This document shows, one piece after another, positions 12,996 through 21,621 of a stretch of 64,000 nt of DNA. Position numbers and translations under genes: made by a program. Every line of letters starts with the position of its first letter. The first letter of the stretch is position 1. The stretch comes from Halieaceae bacterium (GTDB lineage Bacteria > Pseudomonadota > Gammaproteobacteria > Pseudomonadales > Halieaceae), in assembly GCA_902623175.1 (NCBI GenBank), contig CACNSR010000009.1:33306-97305 (forward strand), written 5' to 3'. The notes beneath the pieces were generated by a model, which had not been told where the DNA came from, searched no databases, and saw nothing but the letters and a program-made list of their open reading frames with translations.

Positions 12996-13799
12996 ATGAA
13001 ACTTGCACTATCGTTGTTGACATTGGCGCTATTTTTTACGGCTTGCGGTCAGACCGAGAAATCAAACGAATCGCAGACCTATATGGCACCAGAAGAGGAG
13101 ATGGCACCAGAAGAGGAGGCCACTGTATCCGATCCACTCATTGCTGATTTCGTCTGGAATAAAACAGCATCAGATATGACCGATGAGGAACTTGCAGATA
13201 TCGTCACCCGATGGAATGCAAGGATCGATGCTGCCGGTTATGACATGGTGGGGGCAAATATATTAAAGCCGCAATTTGAGGAAGAGCGATACGATTTCAT
13301 TTGGGTTCTTATGTGGCCTTCAAGTGATGCAAGAGACGCTGCATGGGCAGATTGGAACGCGAATCAACTGGAGGACTGGACAGCGGAACTTGATGGTGCG
13401 TTATCCTATGACGAAGAAAACATTTTCACCTTTAAGCCCGCTGGAGGTTGGGATAGTGAAGAAATAGCCAATCTACCTCAGGGAGGCACTTTCATACCAA
13501 GCTGGAGTTTTTGCAGCATGAATGATGGGTATGATGAAACTGCTCTCGCTGAGTATAGAAAGTCATATGACGCTGAGTTGGCTCAAGACAAACCCACAGA
13601 TTATGGCTACTACATTATGGAGCCTCAATTTGATCTACCGGATGAAGACGTGGATTTCGTCTGGTTGGATCTCTTTTCCGATGAGGCTGCTAGGCAGGCT
13701 GGAATTGAGTCTTGGGCAGGATCAGCCTCAGAAGAGCGTTGGAATGAAATGACCACCTGCAATAATTTTCTGTTTGCTGCCACAGCAATAAGGCGGTAG
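12996..13799 (+). CDS. Two-domain lipoprotein of unknown function
   Basis: A 267-residue protein with a lipobox (LALFFTAC), an acidic linker that contains an exact DNA duplication (MAPEEEMAPEEE, two 18-base copies), and two homologous domains. The first runs about residues 50-150 (DFIWVLMWPSSDARDAAWADW) and the second about 160-265 (DFVWLDLFSDEAARQAGIESW). The repeated plan suggests an internal duplication of the domain seen alone at 3462-3824. The protein should sit on the periplasmic face of a membrane. The start follows GGAGG by six bases, and a strong terminator lies just downstream. Confidence 0.7.
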   Translation: MKLALSLLTLALFFTACGQTEKSNESQTYMAPEEEMAPEEEATVSDPLIADFVWNKTASDMTDEELADIVTRWNARIDAAGYDMVGANILKPQFEEERYDFIWVLMWPSSDARDAAWADWNANQLEDWTAELDGALSYDEENIFTFKPAGGWDSEEIANLPQGGTFIPSWSFCSMNDGYDETALAEYRKSYDAELAQDKPTDYGYYIMEPQFDLPDEDVDFVWLDLFSDEAARQAGIESWAGSASEERWNEMTTCNNFLFAATAIRR

Positions 13800-13824
13800 C
13801 GTCCAGCCAGAGATAAAAACTACC

Positions 13825-13851
13825 AGCCCCGTCTCATACGGGGCTTTTTAT
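13825..13851 (+). terminator. Rho-independent terminator after the two-domain lipoprotein
   Basis: AGCCCCGT and ACGGGGCT form an eight-base-pair stem with a five-base loop, followed by TTTTTA. It lies 26 bases after the stop codon. Confidence 0.8.
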
Positions 13852-13924
13852 TATCTGCTTATGTCTATCTGTGCCGTCGGAAGTAGGTCGTTCTAGTGCC
13901 TTTCCCTGAGGCCTCGATTTACAA

Positions 13925-14224
13925 CTACTTAAACTTAGACGCAAGCTCCACTAATGATTTGTCCAGACGAAAATCAGACCAGCGTATTTTTTCTTTCGTT
14001 CGTAATATGTGACAGGGCCATAGGTATGCGCCGGGTTTTTGTATGGTGACTTTCGTTTGTGTGACGACTTTAACTTCAATAATCCCGGTAACCCGTTCAA
14101 TCTCCACTCTCCCCGCAATGAACCTGAAACCGTAAGCAAATCGCTCTCCAAAGTAGCTGAAACAAATCAGACTCTTCCCATCCAGCTCCCCTGCACTAAC
14201 GTACCCCGGCAGTTTGTTTCCGAG
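13925..14224 (-). pseudogene. Remnant of a small protein gene interrupted by a stop codon
   Basis: An open frame of about 100 codons reads like real protein: LDGKSLICFSYFGERFAYGF, then RVEIERVTGIIEV, then LWPCHILRTKEKIRWSDFRL, ending LASKFK. The LDGKSLIC...GFRF pattern is typical of small secreted proteins from marine bacteria. There is no ATG in the open part; a TAA at 14225-14227 separates it from an in-frame ATG at 14248 (MFTNADF, stop). Either the gene was killed by a nonsense change or truncation, or translation starts at a rare codon such as the GTG at 14107, which would give only 60 residues. No signal peptide remains. Confidence 0.45.
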
Positions 14225-14365
14225 TTAGAAGTCTGCGTTAGTAAACATCCAGCCTAACTTTCAGGTCTGCTAGCACTTTCGAGGGGAATATGAGTCTGGT
14301 GCGAACGTCTACTGATCAGCCGTTCGGGGACGTTTCGAAACCGAAAACCCCCATACCGCGACGGA

Positions 14366-15247
14366 TCAATTACTCCTATTTGATTTATCGACTTCATTTG
14401 AAGCTTTGATCATTTCTTTAATTCCACCCCAATCTTCATCGGTAAGGCTATCCAAGCTTTGATAAAAATTTCCTCCAGAAGCCAAGTGAGCGGCGCCATC
14501 GATGGCAATATTTTGCCCGGTTAAATACTCGCATCCATCCGCCATCAAAAACGTAGCCAGGTTTCTCAGCTCAGACATACACCCATTTCTCCCCATTGGT
14601 ATAGAAGAATTTCCCAAATCTTCGTCTATACCTTGGTCCGGATTCAGTCTGTCCCAAGCCCCTTTGGTGGGAAAGGGGCCAGGAGAAATGGCGTTCAAAC
14701 GTATTCCATACTTCCCCCACTCCGCCGCCAAAGATTTTGTCATTATATTTATCCCAGCTTTTGACATGGCGGACGGCACTGTATACGGACCTCCATTCCA
14801 TACCCATGTAGTAAGGATAGATATGACTGAGGCTTTCGTCTTTTCCTCTATCCATCGCTTGCCACACGCATGGGTCACGTAAAAAGATCCCTTAAAAACG
14901 ATATTTGAGATGGCATCGAAACCATTAGTGCTCAGGTCCTTCGTGGGTGAGATGAAGTTTCCCGCTGCATTATTGACCAAACCAGTTAAGGCGCCGCCGT
15001 CCAGCCAGATTTTATCTATCATCTCATCCACAGCCCCAGCCGCACGAATATCACAAACGTGCGCTTTGGCTATTCCGCCTGCCGCAGTAATTTCTTCGAC
15101 GGTGTCATTTAGTACTGACTCTCTCCTGCCACAGATAAAGACATGAGCCCCAAGCCGAGCATATTCACTTGCCATCTCTTTACCTAAACCGCTACCGCCA
15201 CCTGTAACTAGTATTCTTTTTCCCTTCAGAATGGTTTCGATAAACAT
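14366..15247 (-). CDS. SDR of the 2,4-dienoyl-CoA reductase type
   Basis: A 293-residue protein with the cofactor loop TGGGSGLGKEMA, CGRRES after strand 2 (suggesting NADP), NNAAGNFISPT, and the sequence VPSAMSKAGINIMTKSLAAE. The classical YxxxK is replaced by SAMSK, as in mitochondrial/peroxisomal dienoyl-CoA reductases and trans-2-enoyl-CoA reductases, where the catalytic Tyr lies elsewhere. It probably reduces an unsaturated acyl-CoA during fatty-acid breakdown. GGAG lies seven bases before the ATG. The family call is fairly sure; the exact reaction is inferred. Confidence 0.75.
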   Translation of the reverse strand: MFIETILKGKRILVTGGGSGLGKEMASEYARLGAHVFICGRRESVLNDTVEEITAAGGIAKAHVCDIRAAGAVDEMIDKIWLDGGALTGLVNNAAGNFISPTKDLSTNGFDAISNIVFKGSFYVTHACGKRWIEEKTKASVISILTTWVWNGGPYTVPSAMSKAGINIMTKSLAAEWGKYGIRLNAISPGPFPTKGAWDRLNPDQGIDEDLGNSSIPMGRNGCMSELRNLATFLMADGCEYLTGQNIAIDGAAHLASGGNFYQSLDSLTDEDWGGIKEMIKASNEVDKSNRSN

Positions 15248-15348
15248 TTTAGGCTCCGAGATATCTTTTTAGTTTCAATTTAATTACTTTATTCTGGTAC
15301 TTAGTAAGGCCGGCTTTGTGTTGCCTCGAGCTTATCAAAGAGCCGCGT

Positions 15349-15420
15349 GAATGTGAGAGGTCATGTCAGCGCAAATGAAAGCGGCTAATGTGAGTGGCTA
15401 TGTCACAGCATAGGGGGGCT
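15349..15420 (+). repeat. Family B repeat, copy 4 (double unit)
   Basis: Two half units in tandem: GAATGTGAGAGGTCATGTCA and, 38 bases later, GCTAATGTGAGTGGCTATGT. The same double form occurs at 46156-46230 beside tRNA-Ser. It ends three bases before the stop codon of the next gene. Confidence 0.7.
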
Positions 15421-15423
15421 GCA

Positions 15424-16536
15424 TCAGTAAGAAAATACCTGTTCGTCATCGTCCACGAGGGTAATATTGCGAAAGCTTGCCGACGCGTCCTGTTTTGCGA
15501 ACAGATTGTTCGCTATCAGCCAAATACCCACAATCTTTTTTGGAGGTTCTCCCGCCACCGCTTCAGCGTAATCATCTAAGACGTTTCTGCTGTGCGAAGT
15601 CCATTTTCCCAAACCATTGGAGCCACTATCGAGAACGTAATGAGTCTCTCTCTCACTCCACCAAGGTAGTGGGCATCTAAAACTTGTACCCTTCGGTAAA
15701 AATTTGCTCCACATCCAAGTCAAATCCTGACCATTGTCGAATTCCAATGCGATGCTCAGATAATCATGGCCCGCTATCGACGTCTCCGCAGCCGCCGCTG
15801 GAAGCGATTCGTAAAGCCAGTCGAAGGAAAATAGCATGGTTTCGGAGAGCTCTATGTTGACCGGCATTTTTATAATGCCAACATCATCCTCCAGCTTCGC
15901 GGAAACGTAGTATTCGTTATTAACAACGCGCCCACTCCAAACCTCTGACTCACCAAGCACAGGTAGGTATTCAAAGTCCCTCGGCGGTCTGTCTTCTGAA
16001 CCACCGAAAATCTGATGTAGATTCTTATCAGTTTCATTTTGCCGCGAATTATTCAGCGCACCGGATTGCCTTATTTCTAACGTGAAAGAAACTGCGATTT
16101 CGGGCGCCTCAAGGATCTCGGGTGGAAAAGTGCCCTGTTTATCAAACCAGTAAAAGCTCGGCGGGCGAATAGCTATCTCAAGCTCTCCATTTCCCTCGCT
16201 CACCGCAAATAGATCATCACTCGAAAAATTTCTTGCTGTCCCATTCTTATTTACTCGATACCAAAGAACGTGACGGGGTGCCAGAATAAGACCTTCCGCA
16301 TCCCACATGCCCCTGGCATCGACTTCAAATGGATCACCGGCCTCCAACAGGATGCCGGTTTGAATCCAGCCCGCGAGAGCGTTACTAAGCTCCAATTTCT
16401 TAATTTCAGAAGTGTTAGCTGTTATTGCGTCCGAGTAGCTCATCGATGATATGCCAACGCACACAACAAATAGCGCCCAGAAAGCGGCGGGGCGTAGAGA
16501 GGACTTGTGCATCTTAACTAACATTCTCCTCTGCAT
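15424..16536 (-). CDS. Secreted protein with a DUF3047-like C-terminal domain
   Basis: About 370 residues. A signal peptide (RPAAFWALFVVCVGISSMSYS) precedes an N-terminal beta-rich region (about 40-190), then a region resembling DUF3047: FSFDWLYESLPAAAAE, DYLSIALEFDNGQDLTW, and the end KKIVGIWLIANNLFAKQDAS. The protein should be periplasmic or outer-membrane associated; no enzymatic motif is visible. Several Met codons are possible starts (16557, 16536, 16524, 16512); 16536 has GAGAG upstream. It forms a one-gene unit with a family B repeat on one side and family A copy 9 on the other. Confidence 0.6.
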   Translation of the reverse strand: MQRRMLVKMHKSSLRPAAFWALFVVCVGISSMSYSDAITANTSEIKKLELSNALAGWIQTGILLEAGDPFEVDARGMWDAEGLILAPRHVLWYRVNKNGTARNFSSDDLFAVSEGNGELEIAIRPPSFYWFDKQGTFPPEILEAPEIAVSFTLEIRQSGALNNSRQNETDKNLHQIFGGSEDRPPRDFEYLPVLGESEVWSGRVVNNEYYVSAKLEDDVGIIKMPVNIELSETMLFSFDWLYESLPAAAAETSIAGHDYLSIALEFDNGQDLTWMWSKFLPKGTSFRCPLPWWSERETHYVLDSGSNGLGKWTSHSRNVLDDYAEAVAGEPPKKIVGIWLIANNLFAKQDASASFRNITLVDDDEQVFSY

Positions 16537-16615
16537 GGTTTGTCTCTCTTTCAACATAGCAAATGGTCGCCTTCATTCTCGGTGTCATATCAGAGAAGCT
16601 TGGTAACGGAGACCT

Positions 16616-16668
16616 CACTGTAGTTATGATCGTGATGATTACCACCCAGATACATTAGGGGGTGGATT
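16616..16668 (+). repeat. Family A repeat, copy 9
   Basis: The core at 16634-16653 matches at 18 of 20 positions (GATGATTACCACCCAGATAC) and is followed by ATTAGGGGGTGGA. Just before it, GTCATATCAGAGAA resembles part of a family B unit. The gap 16537-16838 holds nothing else that I recognise, apart from GCAGGACTATCT at 16833, the left end of family B. Confidence 0.7.
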
Positions 16669-16838
16669 GACATTAGATCTTGTTGCTCTTCATTCGCTCA
16701 TCTGTTTCCCGCTGCATGTCCGGGTTGATTGACTCGAGCATGGGTTTCAAGTTTGAACCTCACAAACAAGGTTGTTGCCAAAGGACAGGATTCCGGGGCT
16801 TTAGGTCTGGGTGTTCGTCCTCTCAGCTTACCGCAGGA

Positions 16839-18431
16839 CTATCTATCCAAAACTTTACCGACTTGATAGCCCGAACCCCCACCTAAACCCGGGCCAGGAT
16901 GAGTGGAGGCGCCAATGTGATATAGATTTTTTACTGGAGTCTCGTGATTCCGTGTAGCCGCCAACGGTCTCCACAACAAGTTTTGGTTTAACTTGCAATC
17001 GCCTGAATAAGGATCACCCCCAACCAAGTTTATATTTAGCCTCTCGAGATCTGCAGGTGATAAAACAACTCTCTTTAGGATGCGATTCGACAAACCAGGA
17101 ATCACTTGTGAGAGCCGTTCCATCACTCGATCTGCATAGGCTTCTCTCAACTCTTCAGTCCATTCCCCTGACTCTGGAACCCTGATAGTGCCCGCTGCGT
17201 CGCCTAAAACCTTTCTGGGAAGCTCTTGTAATTGCAACCAAAAAATCCACCTGCCCTCGGGCACACGACTTTTGTCAAGGGCCGCTGGTTGACCGACTAC
17301 GATAGTGGGGCGACACGGTAAGTACCCAGCCTCTGCCGCATTTATTGATTCGCATATGCTTTTGATTCCCTCTGTGACGTGGATCATAGGCACATCGTTT
17401 AACTGGCGATCAACCCATTCGGGCTTCGCATCAAGTGCGAGATGGATCTGCATATTAGAGCGGCCGTATCGGAACTCATTCGCCGCTTTATTGACGCGTT
17501 CAGGGATCGATGCGTTCTTAAGGAGTCTTTGGTAGAGCTGGGTGGGGGTGACATTAGCTATGACTGCCTTACTCGCCTGAAAGGACTGGCCACTTGTCAA
17601 AATAACCCCTTTAGCCTTGTTACCTGAAACCAGAATCTCGTCGACGTCAGCTTCACATTTTAAAACGCCTCCGTTGTCCTCGATCAGGCTGCTGAATGCC
17701 CTGACTAGGTTTGCAGAACCGCCTTTGACAACAGGCATGCCCGCTGTCTCCAGTGAAAAAGCGATTAACTTTCCCATGTGACCCGATAGAGCATCGTTAG
17801 GTGATAAGCCAGTGTGCAGAATCCAGGGAGCATACAAGCTACGCACCAACGGTGAGGTAAAACTAGACTCCAACCAATCTGCACAAGTTCCCAACGCTTG
17901 CCCAAAAAAATCAAACGTACTCGCGATACCCCGCTTTCTAATCTGATTTAATAAAAACATTAGTGTGCTGAATCTACGAAGCTCAGAATTTAGCAGCCCA
18001 AACGTTAAGTCCGCCGAATCCTCAATAGTCCTTACTGCATTCAAATACCCGGTAAGGTTAGTAGCGCCAAATGCATTGAAAGTTTGTGAATTCAACTCAC
18101 GATCAGTAGATAACACCAGACATTCGCCAGTAGGCGTGACGACCCCTGTCGGCCTGTCAGTATTGCAGTACGTGAGGCCTCTGGCATGAAGGTCCTCCGC
18201 AAGTTCTTCATAAGCGGGCGACAAGACAAACAGAGGATGCCACCCAGAAAACACGTCATGCGTAAAACCTGGCAGCGTTAATTCTTCAGTGCGGATACAT
18301 CCCCCTGCCTGATCACTACGCTCCAAAAGCAAAACGCGAGCGCCGGATTTTGAGAGTACAGCGCCGCACACTAATGAGTTAATCCCGGTACCTATTAAGA
18401 TATAGTCATAATTATTGTCAGCGACTTTCAT
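16839..18431 (-). CDS. Phytoene desaturase/PYROXD2-like FAD oxidoreductase
   Basis: A 530-residue protein of the COG1233 group. The N-terminal dinucleotide-binding motif is GTGINSLVCGAVLSKSGARV followed by LLLERSDQAGG; the C-terminus has HIGASTHPGPGLGGGSGYQV, the conserved FAD-contact segment of phytoene-desaturase-like enzymes. Members include carotenoid desaturases and isomerases and the less-understood PYROXD2 group; the full-length pattern (GWHPLFVLSPAYEEL) fits the latter better. No carotenoid genes are nearby, so a carotenoid role is not supported. GAGGAG lies twelve bases upstream of the ATG. Confidence 0.8.
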   Translation of the reverse strand: MKVADNNYDYILIGTGINSLVCGAVLSKSGARVLLLERSDQAGGCIRTEELTLPGFTHDVFSGWHPLFVLSPAYEELAEDLHARGLTYCNTDRPTGVVTPTGECLVLSTDRELNSQTFNAFGATNLTGYLNAVRTIEDSADLTFGLLNSELRRFSTLMFLLNQIRKRGIASTFDFFGQALGTCADWLESSFTSPLVRSLYAPWILHTGLSPNDALSGHMGKLIAFSLETAGMPVVKGGSANLVRAFSSLIEDNGGVLKCEADVDEILVSGNKAKGVILTSGQSFQASKAVIANVTPTQLYQRLLKNASIPERVNKAANEFRYGRSNMQIHLALDAKPEWVDRQLNDVPMIHVTEGIKSICESINAAEAGYLPCRPTIVVGQPAALDKSRVPEGRWIFWLQLQELPRKVLGDAAGTIRVPESGEWTEELREAYADRVMERLSQVIPGLSNRILKRVVLSPADLERLNINLVGGDPYSGDCKLNQNLLWRPLAATRNHETPVKNLYHIGASTHPGPGLGGGSGYQVGKVLDR

Positions 18432-18471
18432 CGACTCAAATTGCTCCTCAAAAACAAGTTAAGAATGTAGG

Positions 18472-18645
18472 CTAGCCGGTCTCTCGATCCAAAACCTCAA
18501 AGTTTGATTCATCTACTCCGACGGTAGTGTAGACCTCACATCGTCTGCCACGGGTTGACTCTATTGTTGTGCACTGAAGTGAGTCAAGCGCTCTCCGCTT
18601 GCACCTTCCGTCGCCTTTAAGCGCTCTGATTTTGGTCTCTGAGCG
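18472..18645 (-). other. Open frame without start codon, possible gene remnant
   Basis: Fifty-seven sense codons between stops, ending CEVYTTVGVDESNFEVLDRE plus TG and a stop. The composition looks protein-like, but there is no ATG, GTG or TTG in frame and no ribosome-binding site. It fills the gap between the desaturase-like gene and tRNA-Leu remnant 3. It may be chance. Confidence 0.2.
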
Positions 18646-18656
18646 TCACTGAGCAG

Positions 18657-18727
18657 TGGTGCCCGGGGCCGGACTTGAACCGGCACGGCCGCAATGGCCG
18701 GTGGATTTTAAGTTCCTTTTACTACGG
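18657..18727 (-). pseudogene. tRNA-Leu(TAA) remnant 3
   Basis: The first 30 bases on the plus strand (from TGGTGCCCGGGGCCGGACTT onward) are identical to the intact tRNA-Leu 3' end and T arm. The variable arm and the anticodon stretch TTTTAAGT are kept; the D arm and 5' acceptor strand are lost. Sequence further on (AGATAACC ... GAAACAGA, 18737-18756) still resembles the promoter region of the intact gene at 23861-23888, so this looks like a decayed whole gene rather than only a 3' half site. Confidence 0.75.
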
Positions 18728-18846
18728 CACAATACAAGATAACCCACCGAAACAGAGGTCAAACGCCCTCCTCCTGTGTTGGATCCCCTCTAGATGTAGT
18801 TATTTTGACTTACGAGTGTCAGCACGGTGTCAGCGAGATACTCCCC

Positions 18847-18885
18847 GGGCGGGGCTAACCGCCATTGTGATAGTGTTGATGATCG
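18847..18885 (+). repeat. Family A repeat, copy 10 (left half only)
   Basis: GGGCGGGGCTAACCGCCATT, then GTGATAGTGTTGATGAT. The right half (CCGCCCAGATAC) is not recognisable. It ends the junction that begins with tRNA-Leu remnant 3. Confidence 0.5.
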
Positions 18886-18965
18886 CTCTGCCGTCTGTGT
18901 TTACTTTTCTGAGTGGCTTTGTACGATCAAGCCTTCACGGGAACTGCTGAACAGGCCTCCAAAAC

Positions 18966-19091
18966 ATGACGAAACTATTAACTTCTCTGAATTTACTTTT
19001 TCTCTTGTTTTCGGCTAGTGCAATCGCGCAAACCAAAGGCAGCTTGGAAAATCCTGCGAATGGGAAAGCAGGCTGCTTCACTCTCACGTAA
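18966..19091 (+). CDS. Truncated secreted protein or 41-residue secreted peptide
   Basis: An ATG frame encodes a clear signal peptide (TKLLTSLNLLFLLFSASAIA) followed by only twenty residues (QTKGSLENPANGKAGCFTLT) and a stop. The GSLENP start is one I associate with the mature N-terminus of larger secreted proteins in marine gammaproteobacteria, so this is probably the 5' end of such a gene that lost its body. It lies five bases before the TPR gene start. No strong ribosome-binding site is seen. Confidence 0.4.
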   Translation: MTKLLTSLNLLFLLFSASAIAQTKGSLENPANGKAGCFTLT

Positions 19092-19096
19092 CCCAG

Positions 19097-20662
19097 ATGG
19101 AATTGACTTTAGATCAAGCGTTGCAACAGGGTGTTGCGGCACATAGGGAAGGCAAACTGCAGGATGCGGAACGTCTCTATCGTGTCATCTTGCAAGTACA
19201 GCCCAACCATCCTGATGCCAATCACAATTTGGGTGTCTTAGCTGTGGCGGTTGGTAAGCCTCTTGACGCTATCCCCCTGTTCAAGCTGGCGGTGGAAGCC
19301 AATCCCAAGGTAGAGCAGTTTTGGCTCAGCTATACAGATGCATTGATAAAGCTGGAGCGTTTTGATGAGGCTCAGCGTGTCGTACTTGAGGGTGAGAAGT
19401 CTGGTGTGTCCTCAGAGAAATTGGAGGTTCTTCATCAGCGAATCCGGACATTGCCGCCTGAGGATAAGAAGAGAAAAGCACAAGGTGGTTCATCAGGCGC
19501 GGCGCCATCACAGGATCAACTCAATCACCTGCTGAGTTATTACCAAGCGGGTAGATTAGAGGAGGCCGAAGCACTCGCCACGTTACTCACTCAACAGTTT
19601 CCAAAACATCCATTTGGATGGAAGGTACTGGGAGCTGTGTTAAAGGAAACAAGTAGATCAAGCGAATCGCTTGAACCCATGCAGTCGGCAGTGATGCTAT
19701 CGCCGCAAGATGCCGAAGCCCACAGCAACTTGGGTAACACCCTCAAAGAACTGGGCAGGCTAGACGAAGCTGAAGCAAGCTATAGACAAGCGGTAGCCCT
19801 GAAGCCTGACTATGCCGAGGCCCACAGCAATTTGGGTATCACGTTCCAAGAACTCGGTAGATTCCACGAGGCTGAAGCAAGTTATAGACAAGCGATAGCA
19901 GTGAAGCCTGACTATGCCGAAGCACACTACAATTTAGGTATCACGCTCCAAGAACACGGTAGGTTAGTCGAGGCTGAAGCGAGCTATAGACAAGCGATAG
20001 CCCTGAAGCCTGACTATGCCGAAGCCTACAACAATTTGGGTATCACGCTCAAAGAACACGGTAGATTAGACGAGGCTGAAGCAAGCTACGGACAAGCGAT
20101 AGCCCTTAAGCCTGGCTATGGCGAAGCCCATAACAATTTGGGTATCACCTTCCAAGAACTCGGTAGGTTAGACGAGGCTGCAGCAAGCTATGGACAAGCG
20201 ATAGCTCTGAAGCCTGACTTTGCCGAAGCCCACTACAATTTGGGTAACACGTTTAAAGAACTCGGCAGGTTAGACGAGGCCAAAGCAAGCTATGGACAAG
20301 CGATAACTCTAAAGCCCGACCTTGCTGAAGCCCACTATAACTCGGGTAACACACTCAAAGAACTGGGAAGGTTAGACGAATCAGAAGCAAGCTATAGACA
20401 AGCGATAGCCCTGAAGCCTGACTATGCCGAAGCCCACAGCAACTTGGGGAATACGCTCAAAGAGCTGGGCAGACTAGACGAAGCTGAAGCAAGCTACAAA
20501 CAAGCGATAGTTTTAAGGCCTGACTATCCCGAAGCCCACAGCAACTTGGGCAATACACTCCTTGAGCTAGGCAGGCATCGTGAGGGTATCAAAGAGCAGA
20601 TTTTTGGGGCTGGCGTAGTTTCATTTCATTTACAGAATGGTGTTGCCATACTTCAGGAGTAG
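19097..20662 (+). CDS. Tetratricopeptide-repeat protein
   Basis: A 521-residue protein without signal peptide. Residues about 10-110 hold two or three divergent TPRs (AHREGKLQDAERLYRVILQV); from about residue 205 eight near-identical 34-residue TPRs follow (GRLDEAEASYRQAIALKPDY type), with a ninth partial one. TPR solenoids bind proteins. The stop is three bases before the start of the 2-oxoglutarate oxygenase gene, so the two are translated together and probably act together; TPR domains are often joined to prolyl-hydroxylase-type or glycosyltransferase domains. The C-terminus departs abruptly from the TPR pattern (HREGIKEQIFG). Confidence 0.85.
   Translation: MELTLDQALQQGVAAHREGKLQDAERLYRVILQVQPNHPDANHNLGVLAVAVGKPLDAIPLFKLAVEANPKVEQFWLSYTDALIKLERFDEAQRVVLEGEKSGVSSEKLEVLHQRIRTLPPEDKKRKAQGGSSGAAPSQDQLNHLLSYYQAGRLEEAEALATLLTQQFPKHPFGWKVLGAVLKETSRSSESLEPMQSAVMLSPQDAEAHSNLGNTLKELGRLDEAEASYRQAVALKPDYAEAHSNLGITFQELGRFHEAEASYRQAIAVKPDYAEAHYNLGITLQEHGRLVEAEASYRQAIALKPDYAEAYNNLGITLKEHGRLDEAEASYGQAIALKPGYGEAHNNLGITFQELGRLDEAAASYGQAIALKPDFAEAHYNLGNTFKELGRLDEAKASYGQAITLKPDLAEAHYNSGNTLKELGRLDESEASYRQAIALKPDYAEAHSNLGNTLKELGRLDEAEASYKQAIVLRPDYPEAHSNLGNTLLELGRHREGIKEQIFGAGVVSFHLQNGVAILQE
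19712..20527 (+). repeat. Eight tandem 102-bp coding repeats
   Basis: Eight consecutive units of exactly 102 bases, each coding one 34-residue TPR, are highly similar at the DNA level (for example GACTATGCCGAAGCCCACAG recurs). Such arrays change length by slippage or unequal crossing-over, so repeat number may differ between strains. A ninth partial unit reaches about 20580. Confidence 0.85.
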
Positions 20663-20665
20663 TAG

Positions 20666-21271
20666 ATGCAGCGTGAGATTTTGCCAAACCACAATGACCA
20701 TCCAAATTTTATCGGAGCTTGGATGTTAGAGCCTCTTTCCATATGCGATGAGATCATCACTTATTTCGAAAAGAGCAAAGGACAACAGAAAAAGGGGATT
20801 TCGGGCCAAGCAGTGAATCTAAAAACCAAGAATTCAATCGACATCACAATATCTCCGAAGCAATTAAATCTGGCTGGTAATGAAGTCTTTAGAAGTTATT
20901 TCGAATCTTTGTTTGATTGTTATAAGGATTACGTCTTTCAGTGGCCATTTTTGAAGACATTCAAAGAAGAGTTACATGTAGGGAGTTTCAACCTTCAGCG
21001 GTATCAAAGTGGACAGCATTTTCAGAAAATCCATACGGAGCGGGCAAGTCTTGGCACTCTTCACAGGTTGTTTGCGTGGATGACGTACCTTAATGATGTT
21101 GATAGCGACGATGGCGGCTCAACAGTTTTCACTCACTATGACTTGGAAATCCAGCCAAAGAGAGGTCTAACTTTAATTTGGCCTGCGGAGTGGACACATG
21201 CACATAAAGGTAATGTGTTACGCAAAAACTCGAAATATGTAATAACGGGGTGGATGCACTTCCCTTCGTAA
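20666..21271 (+). CDS. 2-oxoglutarate/Fe(II)-dependent oxygenase (prolyl 4-hydroxylase type)
   Basis: A 201-residue protein. The double-stranded beta-helix core is visible: HTERASLGTLHRLFAWMTYL carries the first metal ligands (His and, in the usual HxD/E position, Glu), THAHKGNVL carries the distal His, and an Arg/Lys follows for 2-oxoglutarate (VLRKNSKYVITGW). GGSTVFTHYDLEIQPKRGLT matches the P4Hc pattern GGxTxF. It should hydroxylate a protein side chain. AGGAG of its ribosome-binding site lies inside the end of the TPR gene three bases upstream; the TPR protein is the natural partner or substrate adaptor. Confidence 0.8.
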   Translation: MQREILPNHNDHPNFIGAWMLEPLSICDEIITYFEKSKGQQKKGISGQAVNLKTKNSIDITISPKQLNLAGNEVFRSYFESLFDCYKDYVFQWPFLKTFKEELHVGSFNLQRYQSGQHFQKIHTERASLGTLHRLFAWMTYLNDVDSDDGGSTVFTHYDLEIQPKRGLTLIWPAEWTHAHKGNVLRKNSKYVITGWMHFPS

Positions 21272-21356
21272 TCGCTATTGGATTCGCTTAAGTGCCGAGC
21301 AGCAGAGCGTTAGAGACGCTATAAACCATATTTTAACGGTGCTCTAGATCACTCCA

Positions 21357-21384
21357 GTGCTAATAACAAATGATCTTTTAGCAC
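21357..21384. other. Imperfect hairpin in the 350-base gap after the oxygenase gene
   Basis: GTGCTAA (21357-21363) and TTAGCAC (21378-21384) form a seven-base-pair stem with a 14-base loop. There is no T run, so it is not a standard terminator. Apart from this and family A copy 11 I see nothing in 21272-21621. Confidence 0.3.
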
Positions 21385-21517
21385 CGACCGTTTGCGTAAC
21401 CGCCTGTCACCCCCCGCCAAATACGTCGCCCCTCAATTACGGCACCTGGGGGCCATAAACGCCTGTCGCTGACGCAGATGATACCGCTGAGGCACTTAAA
21501 AACTAGAATTGAAAAAA

Positions 21518-21572
21518 GAGGCTAATCTCCGTTGTGATTGTGATGGTTACCGCCCAGATACATTAGAGGTGG
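21518..21572 (+). repeat. Family A repeat, copy 11 (best copy)
   Basis: GAGGCTAATCTCCGTTGTGA opens it; the core at 21542-21561 is identical to the family core, followed by ATTAGAGGTGG. The outer ends CTAATCT and AGATacATTAG are inverted with a two-base bulge. Confidence 0.75.
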
Positions 21573-21621
21573 TGCAGTCTCGAACAAAGATAACTTGGGG
21601 TAGCATTTAAGTTGCGATGGG

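Noticed and set aside
16680..16886. 68-codon frame before the desaturase-like gene's stop
   Set aside because: Cysteine- and serine-rich chance frame overlapping the real gene's 3' end.
19712..20527. CRISPR-like regular repeat
   Set aside because: The 102-bp units are in frame and code for TPR motifs; there are no spacers and no cas genes.
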